Shown piece after piece: positions 35,886 to 49,555 of a DNA stretch of 64,000 bases. The DNA is taken from positions 33,977,073 through 34,041,072 of the forward strand of contig OU744447.1 in NCBI GenBank assembly GCA_916610825.1, given 5' to 3'. The translations under genes were made by a program, and so were the position numbers. The notes beneath the pieces were generated by a model. The model was not told the origin of the DNA. It searched no databases and worked only from the letters and a program-made list of their open reading frames with translations. The DNA is from Haliclystus octoradiatus (taxonomy: Eukaryota; Cnidaria; Staurozoa; Stauromedusae; Haliclystidae). Numbering within the stretch: position 1 is the first letter of the stretch; the number at the start of each line of letters is the position of its first letter.

Positions 35886-38249
35886 AATTTGTTCTGTATA
35901 AATATCAGGCTCATTTTGAAAGTCACATAATATTGCTCTATAGGCGATAAAAAGTTCAGACTGCAGTATAGAGGTATAGAGATTACTGCGTATGAAATGA
36001 ATGGGATTTTGGATTGCCCAGTCTATCTCAGAAGTAGGCCTACAGTAATATAGCGTTGATTTTTTTTTCTATTATATTATGCAGTGAAGTACCATGATTC
36101 GAGCAAAGAATGTTTTTGTTGTTCTTGCTACAGCTATGATGTGCACAGATATTTATGATGCACGAAGGGAGGGATTTAGTTGTGTAATTCTGTCGATAGA
36201 TAGCGTACATATATTGATGCATTTATTTGGAATAATGATATATTGAAGAGTTGGAAGTACTTTGATATAGTGAATTAATTGCATAGAAATCCATATGATT
36301 CTCAAATTTAGAAATGTAAAGGACTCTTTTTGATACGTTTATGCCATGAATAACTAAACTGAATCAGTACTCTGCCGGCCTGCTGCAAATCAATAGGCAC
36401 AGCACATCACAAGGCCTGCATTTGAACATTTACCTCTGTACAATGCCCAACCACCTGGCTGTAGTGACCACGTTTGCCATACCTTCGAAAGGCAGCTATG
36501 TATTCCAATGTATTTCTGGAAATTGTGTTCGTAAGTTGTCTACTACGTCGCTGCATGCATGGTCATTGCTAATTTTTAATTTTTCCTTTTCGCTTTCAGG
36601 AAGTTTGTTTGGATGTGTATTTCTGCGCAATCTCAGCTGCCTTATTCATAAACGCTTCCAAAGAATATCTGATTGCTGTTGTCTGTGTCTGTTGTCTCCA
36701 TTTTTATTTGTTTTCCCCTCTCAGTAACCTATATCTACTCAAGGTTTGATGCGTATCTGCTGCTTCTAGTGATTGTTGTTCTTATTAGTCGAATCAACTT
36801 CCCGCGAGTGCCGCCCTTATGCGATTGGCGTATCCCTAAGCAACGGGTACCATCGAACGTCACAATCACATCGAATGATCGGCCTACAAGTCGTGTCGAA
36901 TGATTTGATGCAGAAAATGTTGCAGAACGTATCGAAACGAAAACAGAAACTTAATTAACAGTAATTGCTACGAAAGCGGTACATCGTCAACAGTATAGCC
37001 GTTTACATTGATAGTGCATTATATATTAACCATCAAGCTATACATTTGTACACTGCCGCCGCAACCTAGATATGGATTTACAGAATGTACGATGAAACCA
37101 TCATATAATTATATAGCTACCAAGGAGTGGATATAATCGCATATGCATTGAATGCCTTTAAAATTATTGCAATAGTTAAATACTAATGGCACGGAACAAT
37201 CTCTCTGTCACTTCACCGTAATATTGGCAGCGTATCAAATTTAGAAACCTACATAAAAACAGAGCTGAGAGAGTGACGGTCGCTTACTTGCAATTTAATT
37301 ACGAGAGACTTCTATCGACTGGGAAAGTAAATGTCTACATAATTGTATAGAATTTAATCAAATTTGAATCTACAATCTTAAATGTTCATCAACCGTATAC
37401 ATGCCTGGCTTCAGAGTTTACTACCTGAGTTGTGCGACCAACATGAAAAACATGCAGGCCCTGCACTTCGATTACGACGGTACTCATGAAGATCGAAGGA
37501 AGGCCACTTAATTGAACAACATGCCGTGACAAGTACGTATGTGTTCTTTGTTTTGTAGCCTGGTTGATCGGTAAAGTTTTCACGCGGCCAATTTATTTCA
37601 AGCAATAAATTGATACCACTCGTACTTACGAAGTGCCGGTCCTTGAAAGTTTTATGTTAGGCCGGATAATGCCGTTCGCACCCACATAGGGTAACTGACT
37701 TGCCTCGAAGGTTCTACTGAAACATGTGCTTGTTAGCATGCACCTGTAATAATCTTCAAAATATATGCCACTAATGCCATCGGACAGTGACGGATCGACC
37801 CCGCGGTATACGTACGTGATCAGAGTGACAGAATTCTAATGCCCTGTATAGGCATGTCAAACTAGCTATGAAACTTCGTCAACGCACCATCATACGATTA
37901 ACTAGTTGAATTCAGTATGATAGTGGTCAATTGGTACATGTTCAAAGGCGTTTGAGTGTATTTGGCGTGGAAATATTGAAGGGAACAAATGTTAGGGGTC
38001 ATAACGGGGAAGTGATGTAGAGAGAAAAAGCCATCGTTTTCGGCATACAATGTGTTCACCTGGATTCAAGTAACTGATACCGAAAGCCAACAACGGGTTC
38101 TTGTGTGCAGAATAGTCTTCACATCTTTAATTGTCGATATTAGATAAGAATGTGTTGAATTTGTGTGTCGAAAAAGCACAGTTGTGTTAAAAATGAGAGT
38201 GAAATCAGTTGCGAGCCTCTGTCTTCAAGACGGTCCGCCTCGTAGCCAG

Positions 38250-38359
38250 TATATAAACAAGAGTTCTGTTGGCGCGAGGGCATTTCACTTTAAAGCAAAA
38301 CGTTAAACGACACAGTTATCTCATATCTTGTTTATCAATTTTACTTGAAATTTTTCATC
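38250..38359 (+). promoter_or_regulatory. H1 promoter core and 5' UTR, unit 4
   Basis: TATA box 38250-38258; intact. Confidence 0.7.
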
Positions 38360-38926
38360 ATGGTTAGTTCCCCATCAAAGAAAGTAGCAAAAAAGACTGC
38401 CAGTAAAGCATCGCTTCACCCAACGTACAACGAAATGATCCAGAAGGCGATCGCAGCGCTGAAAGAGAGGAATGGCGCGTCGAGACAGAAAATTGCCAGC
38501 TACATTGTTAGTAATTACACTGGTCTAGGAGAGCCAAGTAGCGTTACTGCACCACTTCGAAGGGCACTTGTCAAGGCTCTTGCCGCTGGCACAATCATCA
38601 ACACGAAAGGAACAGGAGCAAGTGGCCGTTTTAAATTGGCCAACGTTCCCAAACCAGCAGCAGCGAAGAAGAGTCCCGCAAAAAAGAAGGCAGCTGTTGC
38701 AGCCAAACCAAAAGCATCTACTGCTGCCAAGAAGACGACCAGTGTAAAGGCTGCTGCTAAAAAGTCACCAGCCAAACGCAAGCCAAAGAGCAAGGTCGCT
38801 AAGAAAACCGCCAAGTCCCCCAAAAAAGTGAAGCCTGTGGCCAAAGGCAAGGCAGCTGCAAGCAAAACCAAGAAAGCCAGCAAGTCTCCTGCCAAGAAAT
38901 CCAGCAAAGCAGCATCGAAGAAATAA
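38360..38926 (+). CDS. H1: Linker histone H1, unit 4
   Basis: 188 residues, Glu58 and Ala147 as in units 1-3. This is the last copy with Ala147; units 5 and 6 have Val. Start and stem-loop spacing as in unit 1. Confidence 0.97.
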   Translation: MVSSPSKKVAKKTASKASLHPTYNEMIQKAIAALKERNGASRQKIASYIVSNYTGLGEPSSVTAPLRRALVKALAAGTIINTKGTGASGRFKLANVPKPAAAKKSPAKKKAAVAAKPKASTAAKKTTSVKAAAKKSPAKRKPKSKVAKKTAKSPKKVKPVAKGKAAASKTKKASKSPAKKSSKAASKK

Positions 38927-38955
38927 TTCAGAAAGTGTCTGTCTTCCAACAAAAC

Positions 38956-38971
38956 GGCTTTTTTCAAAGCC
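38956..38971 (+). terminator. Histone 3' stem-loop (H1, unit 4)
   Basis: Intact hairpin with ACCA flank. Confidence 0.93.
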
Positions 38972-39202
38972 ACCAAATTAAGTGAAGGATGCCATCTATG
39001 CTTGTCTCCCCCGATTATTGTTGTCTGTTTACAAAATAATGTCTGTTTGATTCATATTTATCGACACTTGATAGTTGGTAATTTTAAGTGACCCTATTCT
39101 AATTCTACAACTACAAATTAGCCTATTATAAGTGACACTTGGTGCTGTTCTTAGGTTTGGCAATGATACAAGTTTAAGTAGTAAAGTTTGTACCTTACTG
39201 TT

Positions 39203-39320
39203 GTCTACGACCATATCACTGAGAATGATCCGGTTCTCGTCCGATCCCCGAAGACAAACTCAGTCGAGCCCACTCAGCAGCGATATGGGTGACCGATTGC
39301 GAACAATGGGTGCCGTAGAC
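39203..39320 (+). rRNA. 5S rRNA-like gene, unit 4 (one substitution)
   Basis: Differs from the other five copies by T to C at 39278 (RNA position 76), in the short unpaired stretch between helix V and helix IV. The T run after the gene is intact. Confidence 0.8.
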
Positions 39321-39726
39321 TTTTTTCATTTATTTTTTTATTATTTTATATTTTCTCCATATATCTTCCATATCAATTAACAAATATTATACAAGGATTT
39401 CAGTGCCAACGACATTTTATTAACCACAGTATTACCCTGTCTGGCTCATTTTAGTAGCCATGCTACCGTAACTAGGACGTAACTAACCTAGCAGAACGAC
39501 GCCTATATAGAGATGGGACATCACATTAGCCTGTAATTTATTGTTTTGGTAGCACTGCATTATACTTCAAGAATGACATATACTGGCTTAGTAATTATGT
39601 ATAGAACAATAACCTGAGAAGTAATCATGATAGGCAGTTACTGTGACAGAGATTTAATAAGATCTATTTAGTTGGAGTAATATCAAGGCAGACAGAGCAA
39701 AAATGATCAACTTTATTTGATTTGGT

Positions 39727-39742
39727 GGCTTTGAAAAAAGCC
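39727..39742 (-). terminator. Histone 3' stem-loop (H3, unit 4)
   Basis: Intact minus-strand hairpin. Confidence 0.93.
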
Positions 39743-39772
39743 GGTTTTTGCAGGCACTAGAATATAGAAGAT

Positions 39773-40881
<1,109 letters not shown>

Positions 40882-40913
40882 TTTCACTGCTTACACAGTG
40901 CTCACTTATACCC

Positions 40914-40929
40914 GGCTTTTTTCAAAGCC
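40914..40929 (+). terminator. Histone 3' stem-loop (H4, unit 4)
   Basis: Intact hairpin with ACCA flank. Confidence 0.93.
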
Positions 40930-41716
40930 ACCAAATCAAGTCAGAGAATTGTTTGATTGCTGTTTTGTGTCATGCGTTATATTTTGTCTCGTTGCATATA
41001 AAGTAGTTTAGGTTGATCTGAAAGTAAATGACTGAAATGAAAAGTTATCGGATCCTAACGCGGCATACTACTAACTTATTACACATGTTTCGTGTTACTG
41101 TACCTATCTTCCGGGCGGGCGGGGTGTCAGAATATCCGCGGAAATTTCAATGTTTATATAATTTTTGTAAAGCACCTATCCAAGAACCAATAACGAGGCA
41201 TGTATTGCATGTAACTTGAAGTACGTACTCGTATATTCTGTACATATCAGGCAGTGAAATCTGATTTTTTAATATTGATTACGGAAACCGTACCGGATAA
41301 TAAAATGCCTTCGTTAGATTAATTACGACTGCTGCGATCAGTTATATTCCAGTGAGCAATTCGTTCAGTGCAAATAATTGTTGTCATCCTTATTGTATCA
41401 CCGCATGTCATTAGTTCACAAGTCAATGGAATGCTAATAATATAGTTATTATATCAATCAATCAGTAGTGGCGGACACCGGATCGGAAAATAGAATACTG
41501 TTTGTGTTCAACGTCATTATAAATAAAATCATTGGTCAACATACCAGGATCAGACAGATGTGGGGAGGAAGGAGACATATACACACACACACACAACATA
41601 CGCAGATATAGACGGCCTAAGACACGGTACACGCATGCAATAATTGAAACATTACGACAATAGATAAAACGATAAAATTGTGACAACGCAATATGTTTTC
41701 TTTGCTTAGATTTGGT
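40930..41716. other. H4-H2B intergenic region, unit 4
   Basis: Non-coding, as in unit 1. No gene seen. Confidence 0.5.
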
Positions 41717-41732
41717 GGCTTTGAAAAAAGCC
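41717..41732 (-). terminator. Histone 3' stem-loop (H2B, unit 4)
   Basis: Intact minus-strand hairpin. Confidence 0.94.
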
Positions 41733-41759
41733 GGGTTATAGGACTGACGAGTAGACAGT

Positions 41760-42167
41760 CTACTTGCTGCTGGTGAATTTGGTGACGGCCTTGGTGCCTT
41801 CACTGACTGCATGTTTGGCCAACTCTCCGGGCAAGAGGAGACGGACTGCTGTTTGGATTTCCCTCGATGTGATGGTTGACTTTTTGTTGTACAAAGCCAA
41901 ACGAGATGCCTCGGCAGCAATACGCTCGAAGATGTCATTGACAAATGAGTTCATGATGTTCATTGCCTTGCTAGCGATTCCAGTGTCGGGATGTACTTGT
42001 TTGAGAACCTTGTAAATGTAGATGGAGTAACTCTCACGTCTCTTGCGGTGGCGTTTTGATTTTTCTCCTGGTGCTTTACCTTTCTTGCCGATACCGGCCT
42101 TCTTCTCTCCCTTCTTGGCGACTTTAGGTGCCTGCTTTCCTCCTTTGGCTGCTGCAGCGTCAGACAT
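41760..42167 (-). CDS. H2B: Histone H2B, unit 4
   Basis: 135 residues, identical to unit 1. Only 111 bp of its upstream region is visible before the N gap, so its shared promoter and H2A partner are unseen rather than shown to be absent. Confidence 0.97.
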   Translation of the reverse strand: MSDAAAAKGGKQAPKVAKKGEKKAGIGKKGKAPGEKSKRHRKRRESYSIYIYKVLKQVHPDTGIASKAMNIMNSFVNDIFERIAAEASRLALYNKKSTITSREIQTAVRLLLPGELAKHAVSEGTKAVTKFTSSK

Positions 42168-42278
42168 GATTTAATCAATAAGTTGCAAAACTAACAACGA
42201 TAAACAAGTGATCCTGTGTAGGCTGGTGTTGTGAACAACTGAAGTTTATCGTTTCGCGCGCGGCTTCTTGTATTTGAG
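42168..42278. promoter_or_regulatory. H2B/H2A promoter, unit 4 (truncated by gap)
   Basis: First 111 bp, containing the TTTCGCGCGCGG E2F-like motif; the rest is in the N run. Confidence 0.6.
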
Positions 42279-42478
42279 NNNNNNNNNNNNNNNNNNNNNN
42301 NNNNNNNNNNNNNNNNNNNNNNNNNNNNNNNNNNNNNNNNNNNNNNNNNNNNNNNNNNNNNNNNNNNNNNNNNNNNNNNNNNNNNNNNNNNNNNNNNNNN
42401 NNNNNNNNNNNNNNNNNNNNNNNNNNNNNNNNNNNNNNNNNNNNNNNNNNNNNNNNNNNNNNNNNNNNNNNNNNNNNN
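42279..42478. other. Assembly gap (200 N) hiding H2A and proximal spacer
   Basis: The left edge aligns with 30787 and the right edge with 33292 of unit 3, so about 2,504 bp are missing. A round 200-N run suggests a placeholder of unknown size. The unit 4 H2A, its stem-loop and the fold-back element fall inside. Confidence 0.9.
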
Positions 42479-45400
42479 CTGTAAACTTCATCCATATTAG
42501 GCCTACAGTTTTTCAAGATTTTCAGGATTTCAAGATTTTAGAATTCAATTTGTTATGTGAACAGCTCAGTCCATCACATTGCGCAGCATCTGAATGTGCA
42601 AGAAACCAATTTCGCAAAGTATTTTTTGTTGTTCGCCAGTCACTCATGTGTGTACAAATGACAGCATGGCGGCCTATCCAGAAACTAAACGCTTGTTGAT
42701 TAGAACAATATCTTGATAAAGATGATTCAACTATTAAAGTAAAGAGTACATGATAATATATTTAAGTAAAACATATAGTATTAATTTATGCGATCTAATG
42801 AATAGTATGACAATAAAACATATAGTGCCCACACTTGCATATGTAGGCCTATAGTGCTCAATGCTAAATATACCGGAGCTTGAATGAATAAGTAACATGC
42901 CATGAGTATTAAGTAGGCCTACTTGTAGCCTATGTGTAGCATTAGTATAGGCCTACAGATATAGCAACCCGGCAAGATTTTTGCCAGAGTTTCGTTCGCC
43001 TTTGTTTTTGCGTGTCATTTTTCACGAATTAAATAATGAGTGAAAAGACAATTCATAAAGGACAGTTAACACTTGAATACAAAATTTCATATATACAGTT
43101 AATGTTAGATTATCAAGGAGTACGGCATTGCACAATAAAATTAGTCTGGTAACTGAACGCATTTGCGAGACACAACAGCTTCCACGGGTAAAAAATAATA
43201 AAATACGGTACAGCGTAAATATAACAAGTTTGATACAAGAACATATCAAAAAATTACCAGCAAGTTACGAAATAATATATTATGAGATTGACAGAGGAAC
43301 TCTAAGCAGTCAGCAAGCTAGACCATTGTGGCAAGAGTAACTAGAGAGACTTGATTTGCTGCTCAGCATAACAGCATACTTGACTTGATTAGTCAGTATG
43401 CTGTTGCCCCACTAGCAACCCAATGACAAATGCAATTTACACACACACACACACAAACTCATAACTAGAATATTGTAAATAATTAGTGGCATGAATGCAT
43501 ACAGCACTTGGTTGAAATTCAAAGGTTGAAATGACCAAATAACATAATAAATTTGATGTGGTCTGTTTGCATTCAGGGATAACTTAATTGCAGAAAACCA
43601 ATCAGGTATAAAATCCTGTCAGGTAGTTAATTGTAGGCTATTGTCCGTCAGTTTCTCTAGATGAAAAGTTTACATAGTGTTTTCAAAGACCAATTATACA
43701 ATACAGCTTTGAATCAAATTTGAATAATCATACATTTATGGGTGCGTCTATTTGACCGTCTTGACTGTAGTGATATGTGGTCGTCAGTGCATATTGACCG
43801 TATTATCTGATGAGTTTGAAGGAGAAAGTGTTGCCAGTCAAGATAAGAGTGATGTCAATGAAATATTCAGGCCGTCTAATAGAATTGGTCGTAAAAGTCA
43901 CATCAAATATATTACATGGCAACGATAACAACATTTAGCTATACCCTATTACACACAGTCGATTGGTTTGCTTAATCAAGCTACAGTATTAATTGATTGC
44001 ATGATATGTGTTTTATCATGTAAGACGCTGGTTTATGGTTTAAAGGTGGGTGTCTGTCTGTAATGGCCGAGGAGCAAAGGTATGGGCTGCAAAATATAAT
44101 GCCAAAGTCATCAAATGACATTCGTAAAATTCCCCGTAAAGTCTGAGTCATAATCATGGATGTATACATGCTCAGTCAGCTATATGCAGTGTGGCAATTT
44201 CAGACCATTGTGTAGGGTTCAGATTCAGATAAAACTACATAGTTAAATTATGTTTGATCGTATATTATGTAGAGTGCTGCTGACCCTACAAGGGTTTCAA
44301 GGAAGGAGGGAGATTACATATTACAGTTGATTATTTACTTGTAGAGAACGATGTGATAAACGGTAGTTACAAACACACCACTATAATTGCGCCATACACA
44401 CATTGTGAATGATTGCTACAGCAGAAATTAGGAATGACCTTCTTATATAGCCGACGCAGATCTGAACGGCACTTGACACTCCATATCTGCAGACCATTAT
44501 TGGCAATCGAATTGATACGATTCCACCAACTACTCTGTTTGGCTCCCAGAATTGTGAATGTAGCATAATGTAGCATACTGTTGAATAGTATATCTATATA
44601 TGATATTAGTAACACTACCAACACCAAAACCATGAACATGTAAAAAATTGAAAGCCACAAATCTTTTAATTTTTTGAAAACATTTGAAAAAATGTTGTTT
44701 TCCGTTCAACTAACAACTACAATCAGCTACAACTCTGGATTAATTTATGATGGTTGGGTGGTCTGCTATTGGTGGATTCAAGTTGAAAATAATTGTTGCA
44801 ATATACTAGTAACTAAATTGGTCAATGTATCTGTATAAATATCAGGCTCGTTTGAAAGTCAAATAATATTGTTTTATAGGCGATAAAAAGTTCAGACTGC
44901 AGTATAGAGGTATAGAGCTTACTGCATAGGAAATGAACATTACGACAATAGATAAAACGATAAAATTGTGACAACGCAATATGTTTTCTTTGCTTAGATT
45001 TGGTTGCTTTGAAAAAAATCCGGGTTATAGGACTGACGAGTAGACAGTCTACTTGCTGCTGGTGAATTTGAATTTGTTCTGTATAAATATCAGGCTCATT
45101 TTGAAAGTCACATAATATTGCTCTATAGGCGATAAAAAGTTCATACTGCAGTATAGAGGTATAGAGATTACTGCGTATGAAATGAATGGGATTTTGGATT
45201 GCCCAGTCTATCTCAGAAGTAGGCCTACAGTAATATAGCGTTGATTTTTTTTTCTATTATATTATGCAGTGAAGTACCATGATTCGAGCAAAGAATGTTT
45301 TTGTTGTTCTTGCTACAGCTATGATGTGCACAGATATTTATGATGCACGAAGGGAGGGATTTAGTTGTGTAATTCTGTCGATAGATAGCGTACATATATT

Positions 45401-47434
45401 GATGCATTTATTTGGAATAATGATATATTGAAGAGTTGGAAGTACTTTGATATAGTGAATTAATTGCATAGAAATCCATATGATTCTCAAATTTAGAAAT
45501 GTAAAGGACTCTTTTTGATACGTTTATGCCATGAATAACTAAACTGAATCAGTACTCTGCCGGCCTGCTGCAAATCAATAGGCACAGCACATCACAAGGC
45601 CTGCATTTGAACATTTACCTCTGTACAATGCCCAACCACCTGGCTGTAGTGACCACGTTTGCCATACCTTCGAAAGGCAGCTATGTATTCCAATGTATTT
45701 CTGGAAATTGTGTTCGTAAGTTGTCTACTACGTCGCTGCATGCATGGTCATTGCTAATTTTTAATTTTTCCTTTTCGCTTTCAGGAAGTTTGTTTGGATG
45801 TGTATTTCTGCGCAATCTCAGCTGCCTTATTCATAAACGCTTCCAAAGAATATCTGATTGCTGTTGTCTGTGTCTGTTGTCTCCATTTTTATTTGTTTTC
45901 CCCTCTCAGTAACCTATATCTACTCAAGGTTTGATGCGTATCTGCTGCTTCTAGTGATTGTTGTTCTTATTAGTCGAATCAACTTCCCGCGAGTGCCGCC
46001 CTTATGCGATTGGCGTATCCCTAAGCAACGGGTACCATCGAACGTCACAATCACATCGAATGATCGGCTTACAAGTCGTGTCGAATGATTTGATGCAGAA
46101 AATGTTGCAGAACGTATCGAAACGAAAACAGAAACTTAATTAACAGTAATTGCTACGAAAGCGGTACATCGTCAACAGTATAGCCGTTTACATTGATAGT
46201 GCATTATATATTAACCATCAAGCTATACATTTGTACACTGCCGCCGCAACCTAGATATGGATTTACAGAATGTACGATGAAACCATCATATAATTATATA
46301 GCTACCAAGGAGTGGATATAATCGCATATGCATTGAATGCCTTTAAAATTATTGCAATAGTTAAATACTAATGGCACGGAACAATCTCTCTGTCACTTCA
46401 CCGTAATATTGGCAGCGTATCAAATTTAGAAACCTACATAAAAACAGAGCTGAGAGAGTGACGGTCGCTTACTTGCAATTTAATTACGAGAGACTTCTAT
46501 CGACTGGGAAAGTAAATGTCTACATAATTGTATAGAATTTAATCAAATTTGAATCTACAATCTTAAATGTTCATCAACCGTATACATGCCTGGCTTCAGA
46601 GTTTACTACCTGAGTTGTGCGACCAACATGAAAAACATGCAGGCCCTGCACTTCGATTACGACGGTACTCATGAAGATCGAAGGAAGGCCACTTAATTGA
46701 ACAACATGCCGTGACAAGTACGTATGTGTTCTTTGTTTTGTAGCCTGGTTGATCGGTAAAGTTTTCACGCGGCCAATTTATTTCAAGCAATAAATTGATA
46801 CCACTCGTACTTACGAAGTGCCGGTCCTTGAAAGTTTTATGTTAGGCCGGATAATGCCGTTCGCACCCACATAGGGTAACTGACTTGCCTCGAAGGTTCT
46901 ACTGAAACATGTGCTTGTTAGCATGCACCTGTAATAATCTTCAAAATATATGCCACTAATGCCATCGGACAGTGACGGATCGACCCCGCGGTATACGTAC
47001 GTGATCAGAGTGACAGAATTCTAATGCCCTGTATAGGCATGTCAAACTAGCTATGAAACTTCGTCAACGCACCATCATGCGATTATCTAGTTGAATTCAG
47101 TATGATAGTGGTCAATTGGTACATGTTCAAAGGCGTTTGAGTGTATTTGGCGTGGAAATATTGAAGGGAACAAATGTTAGGGGTCATAACGGGGAAGTGA
47201 TGTAGAGAGAAAAAGCCATCGTTTTCGGCATACAATGTGTTCACCTGGATTCAAGTAACTGATACCGAAAGCCAACAACGGGTTCTTGTGTGCAGAATAG
47301 TCTTCACATCTTTAATTGTCGATATTAGATAAGAATGTGTTGAATTTGTGTGTCGAAAAAGCACAGTTGTGTTAAAAATGAGAGTGAAATCAGTTGCGAG
47401 CCTCTGTCTTCAAGACGGTCCGCCTCGTAGCCAG
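42479..47434. other. Long spacer, units 4 to 5
   Basis: Non-coding. It carries variants shared with unit 5 (for example ATTTTTGCCAGAG near 42978) plus its own changes, including a local inverted insertion at 43366-43390 and a short (CA)n. No gene seen. Confidence 0.5.
44936..45070 (-). pseudogene. H2B 3'-end fragment in spacer, unit 4
   Basis: 135-bp relic, more decayed than the others: the hairpin strand reads GGATTTTTTTCAAAGCA, losing another stem pair. Confidence 0.9.
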
Positions 47435-47474
47435 TATATAAACAAGAGTTCTGTTGGCGCGAGGGCATTTCACT
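47435..47474 (+). promoter_or_regulatory. H1 core promoter, unit 5, cut off from its gene
   Basis: TATA box 47435-47443 and E2F-like TTGGCGCGA 47454-47462 are intact. A 2.08-kb transposon begins 40 bp after the TATA start, close to or just past the expected transcription start. Confidence 0.7.
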
Positions 47475-47478
47475 TTAA

Positions 47479-47690
47479 AGTGGGAATAAACCCCCAGACT
47501 ATCTTTACATATGTAGTAGAACCCGACGTGAAAAAAACAATGGCGTAATTTTTTTTTCGATCTGGAAATTATTTCTTGGTGAAAAGCGCCTTCAAAGTGG
47601 TGTTTTGACCCAAATGTCGCTGAGAAAAAAAAGGGATTGGATCTAGCTTTATGACGACAAAGTCACAAGTCGTGCGGTTTGTCTAACAGA
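47479..47690 (+). repeat. Left terminal inverted repeat of the unit 5 transposon
   Basis: Pairs with 49343-49555. Contains GGGATTGGATCTAGC and GACGACAAAGTCACAAG in both arms. Confidence 0.85.
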
Positions 47691-49342
47691 CTCAAGAGTG
47701 GGCTGATCACGCGACATAATCTTTGAGATGACCTAGCTCCGAGAAGTCACGCAAAAAAAATTTCTGACAAGGCTGAGCCATGAACAAACATATGAACTGG
47801 CGAATTACGTAAAAAAGATGCAATTTGTGATTTCAGGAGCAGAATAAAATCTATTGAAACGCTCGGTCGAAATAATTTCTTGTAGCGTCATTAAGCGCGA
47901 TGAATCTGATATAGATTGCGGATTAATACAAATGTCAGGCGGTGCGACTGTTCCTTTGTGACTAGTCTAGTGACACATATTAGTTACGTATTCTGTGTGA
48001 CCGCAGTACTTCTCAAATCTTAATTAGTAGACACGTACCCTTCAAAATAGCTTGATCTTACGCTATATAAGTTTTTAACTATTTTTAACTCTATGATCTG
48101 CAAGTTGCTCTTGAGTAAACATTTCTACAAGATATCCTTTTCATGATCTAAATGTGAATGTAAACTGATTTGATTTGCACGGGCATGCACAGACGACTTT
48201 TCCTGGAGTATGGTACTGCAAAGTATTAATTGTACTGGAGTTGGTACTGCAAAGTATTAATTGTACTTTTTTCGGATTTATTTAACTATCGGTATTACTA
48301 AATTATTAAATAGACATTTTTCAACTATCATTTCAACGTTTAAGTTTGAAATTGATGTTCGTCTAGTAAAACTTAAACCATGTAATCGTATAGTTTATAC
48401 GACTGTATAGATAGATATATTATACTCAATAGTCTAACAAAGTGTTCATCATTAATACACCAAGAATTCAATATTTAAAAAACCATTGAGAATTCTTCAG
48501 TACATTATACACTATAAAATTCTATAAAATATCGGAAAATAGTACAAACATGATAGAGGGCTCGGACGTTCTTATTCAAGTTTACAGCCGTATACTAGAG
48601 CCACTAGAACTACAGTAATGCAGATTCTATCATTTGTCGGTTTTGCGGTATATCTTCATTGCATAAATTATTATCCTCTCTATCAAAGTTATATGATTAA
48701 CAAAATTAGGGTTTTGCAATGTGAAGTCTCGTTCCTTATTCTACATACGCCACAAAATTATTTTACCAGTCTAGTATTCATTCCTTCGGCTAGAAAGTAG
48801 AAAATGTTAGCACCATGTCGTCACAATCTGTAATTTATAGGATGCAGTAATACAGTGCAGAAGTTACTTTGCACAAAATACCTTTCTACAGAGACGAGAA
48901 ATCAGATGGACAGATTTCGCTTCTGTGAAAAGAGGACTATAAAACCGACGGCTATGGTGTTCTTAATAGCGTTTCCCACATTACATTATGATTTTTACCC
49001 TCAAAAGAACACTCCATTTTCAGTGCAGACATATGCTTACAACAATAAATTCTACTTAGCTAGCTTTTGTGGTCACCAGAGAATATTTTGATATGTGTTA
49101 AATATGTGTGAGAATGAGATGTCAAAATATAATCTGTATAACGCGCGCTACGAATGAAATATGTTCTGATTTTTATTTTCTTCAAATTCGTGAACTTTAA
49201 AATCATTAAATCTTCTGGAATTTTGCTACTCTTGAGTTTATATGTTCTTCCTTACCTCAGTTTTGTGGGAGAGAAAAATAGATTGCTGTTACAGAGCTAC
49301 GCCGTCTCAAACGTAGCATCGCGTGATTAATCAGATCTAAAG

Positions 49343-49555
49343 TCTATTAGAAAAACCACACGACTTGTGACTTTGTCGTCATAAAGCTAGATCCAATCCC
49401 TTTTTTTCCCTCAGCGACATTTGGGCCAAAACACCACTTTGAAGGCATTTTTCACCAAGAAATAATTTCCAGATCGAAAAAAAAATTACGCCATTGTTTT
49501 TTTCACGTCGGGTTCTACTATATATGTAAAGATAGTCTGGGGGTTTATTCCCACT
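49343..49555 (-). repeat. Right terminal inverted repeat of the unit 5 transposon
   Basis: Reverse complement of the left arm with about ten differences. Confidence 0.85.

Larger units (their letters stand above)
31458..38249. other. Long spacer, units 3 to 4
   Basis: Basic spacer form as in unit 2, with slightly longer (CA)n near 34244-34265 and a small GCCTA insertion near 35343. At 36459 it switches to the C variant (GGCTGTAG), shared with the later spacers. No gene seen. Confidence 0.5.
47479..49555. mobile_element. Non-autonomous DNA transposon in the H1 5' region
   Basis: 2,077-bp insertion with long terminal inverted repeats (47479-47690 and 49343-49555), about 95% identical over 210 bp and weaker for another 50 bp. 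The ends read AGTGGGAATAAACCCCC and its reverse complement. The duplicated target can be read as TTAA (47475-47478 and 49556-49559) with AG...CT ends, or as the palindrome CTTTAAAG (8 bp) with TG...CA ends. The host site CTTTAAAG makes the two indistinguishable. TTAA duplication suggests piggyBac or Kolobok-type elements; 8 bp would suggest other superfamilies. The interior is AT-rich with no open frame over 78 codons and no transposase. It contains a 31-bp direct duplication at 48203-48265. Confidence 0.88.

Noticed and set aside
42168..42478. Loss of H2A from unit 4
   Set aside because: The region is an N gap; flanking alignment shows 2.5 kb is simply missing from the assembly.
42175..42699. 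Open frames running through the N run
   Set aside because: Artefacts of undefined bases.
48618..49091. Transposase remnants in the two short frames inside the unit 5 transposon
   Set aside because: 60 and 78 codons, first without recognisable motif, second likewise; no DDE-type pattern visible.
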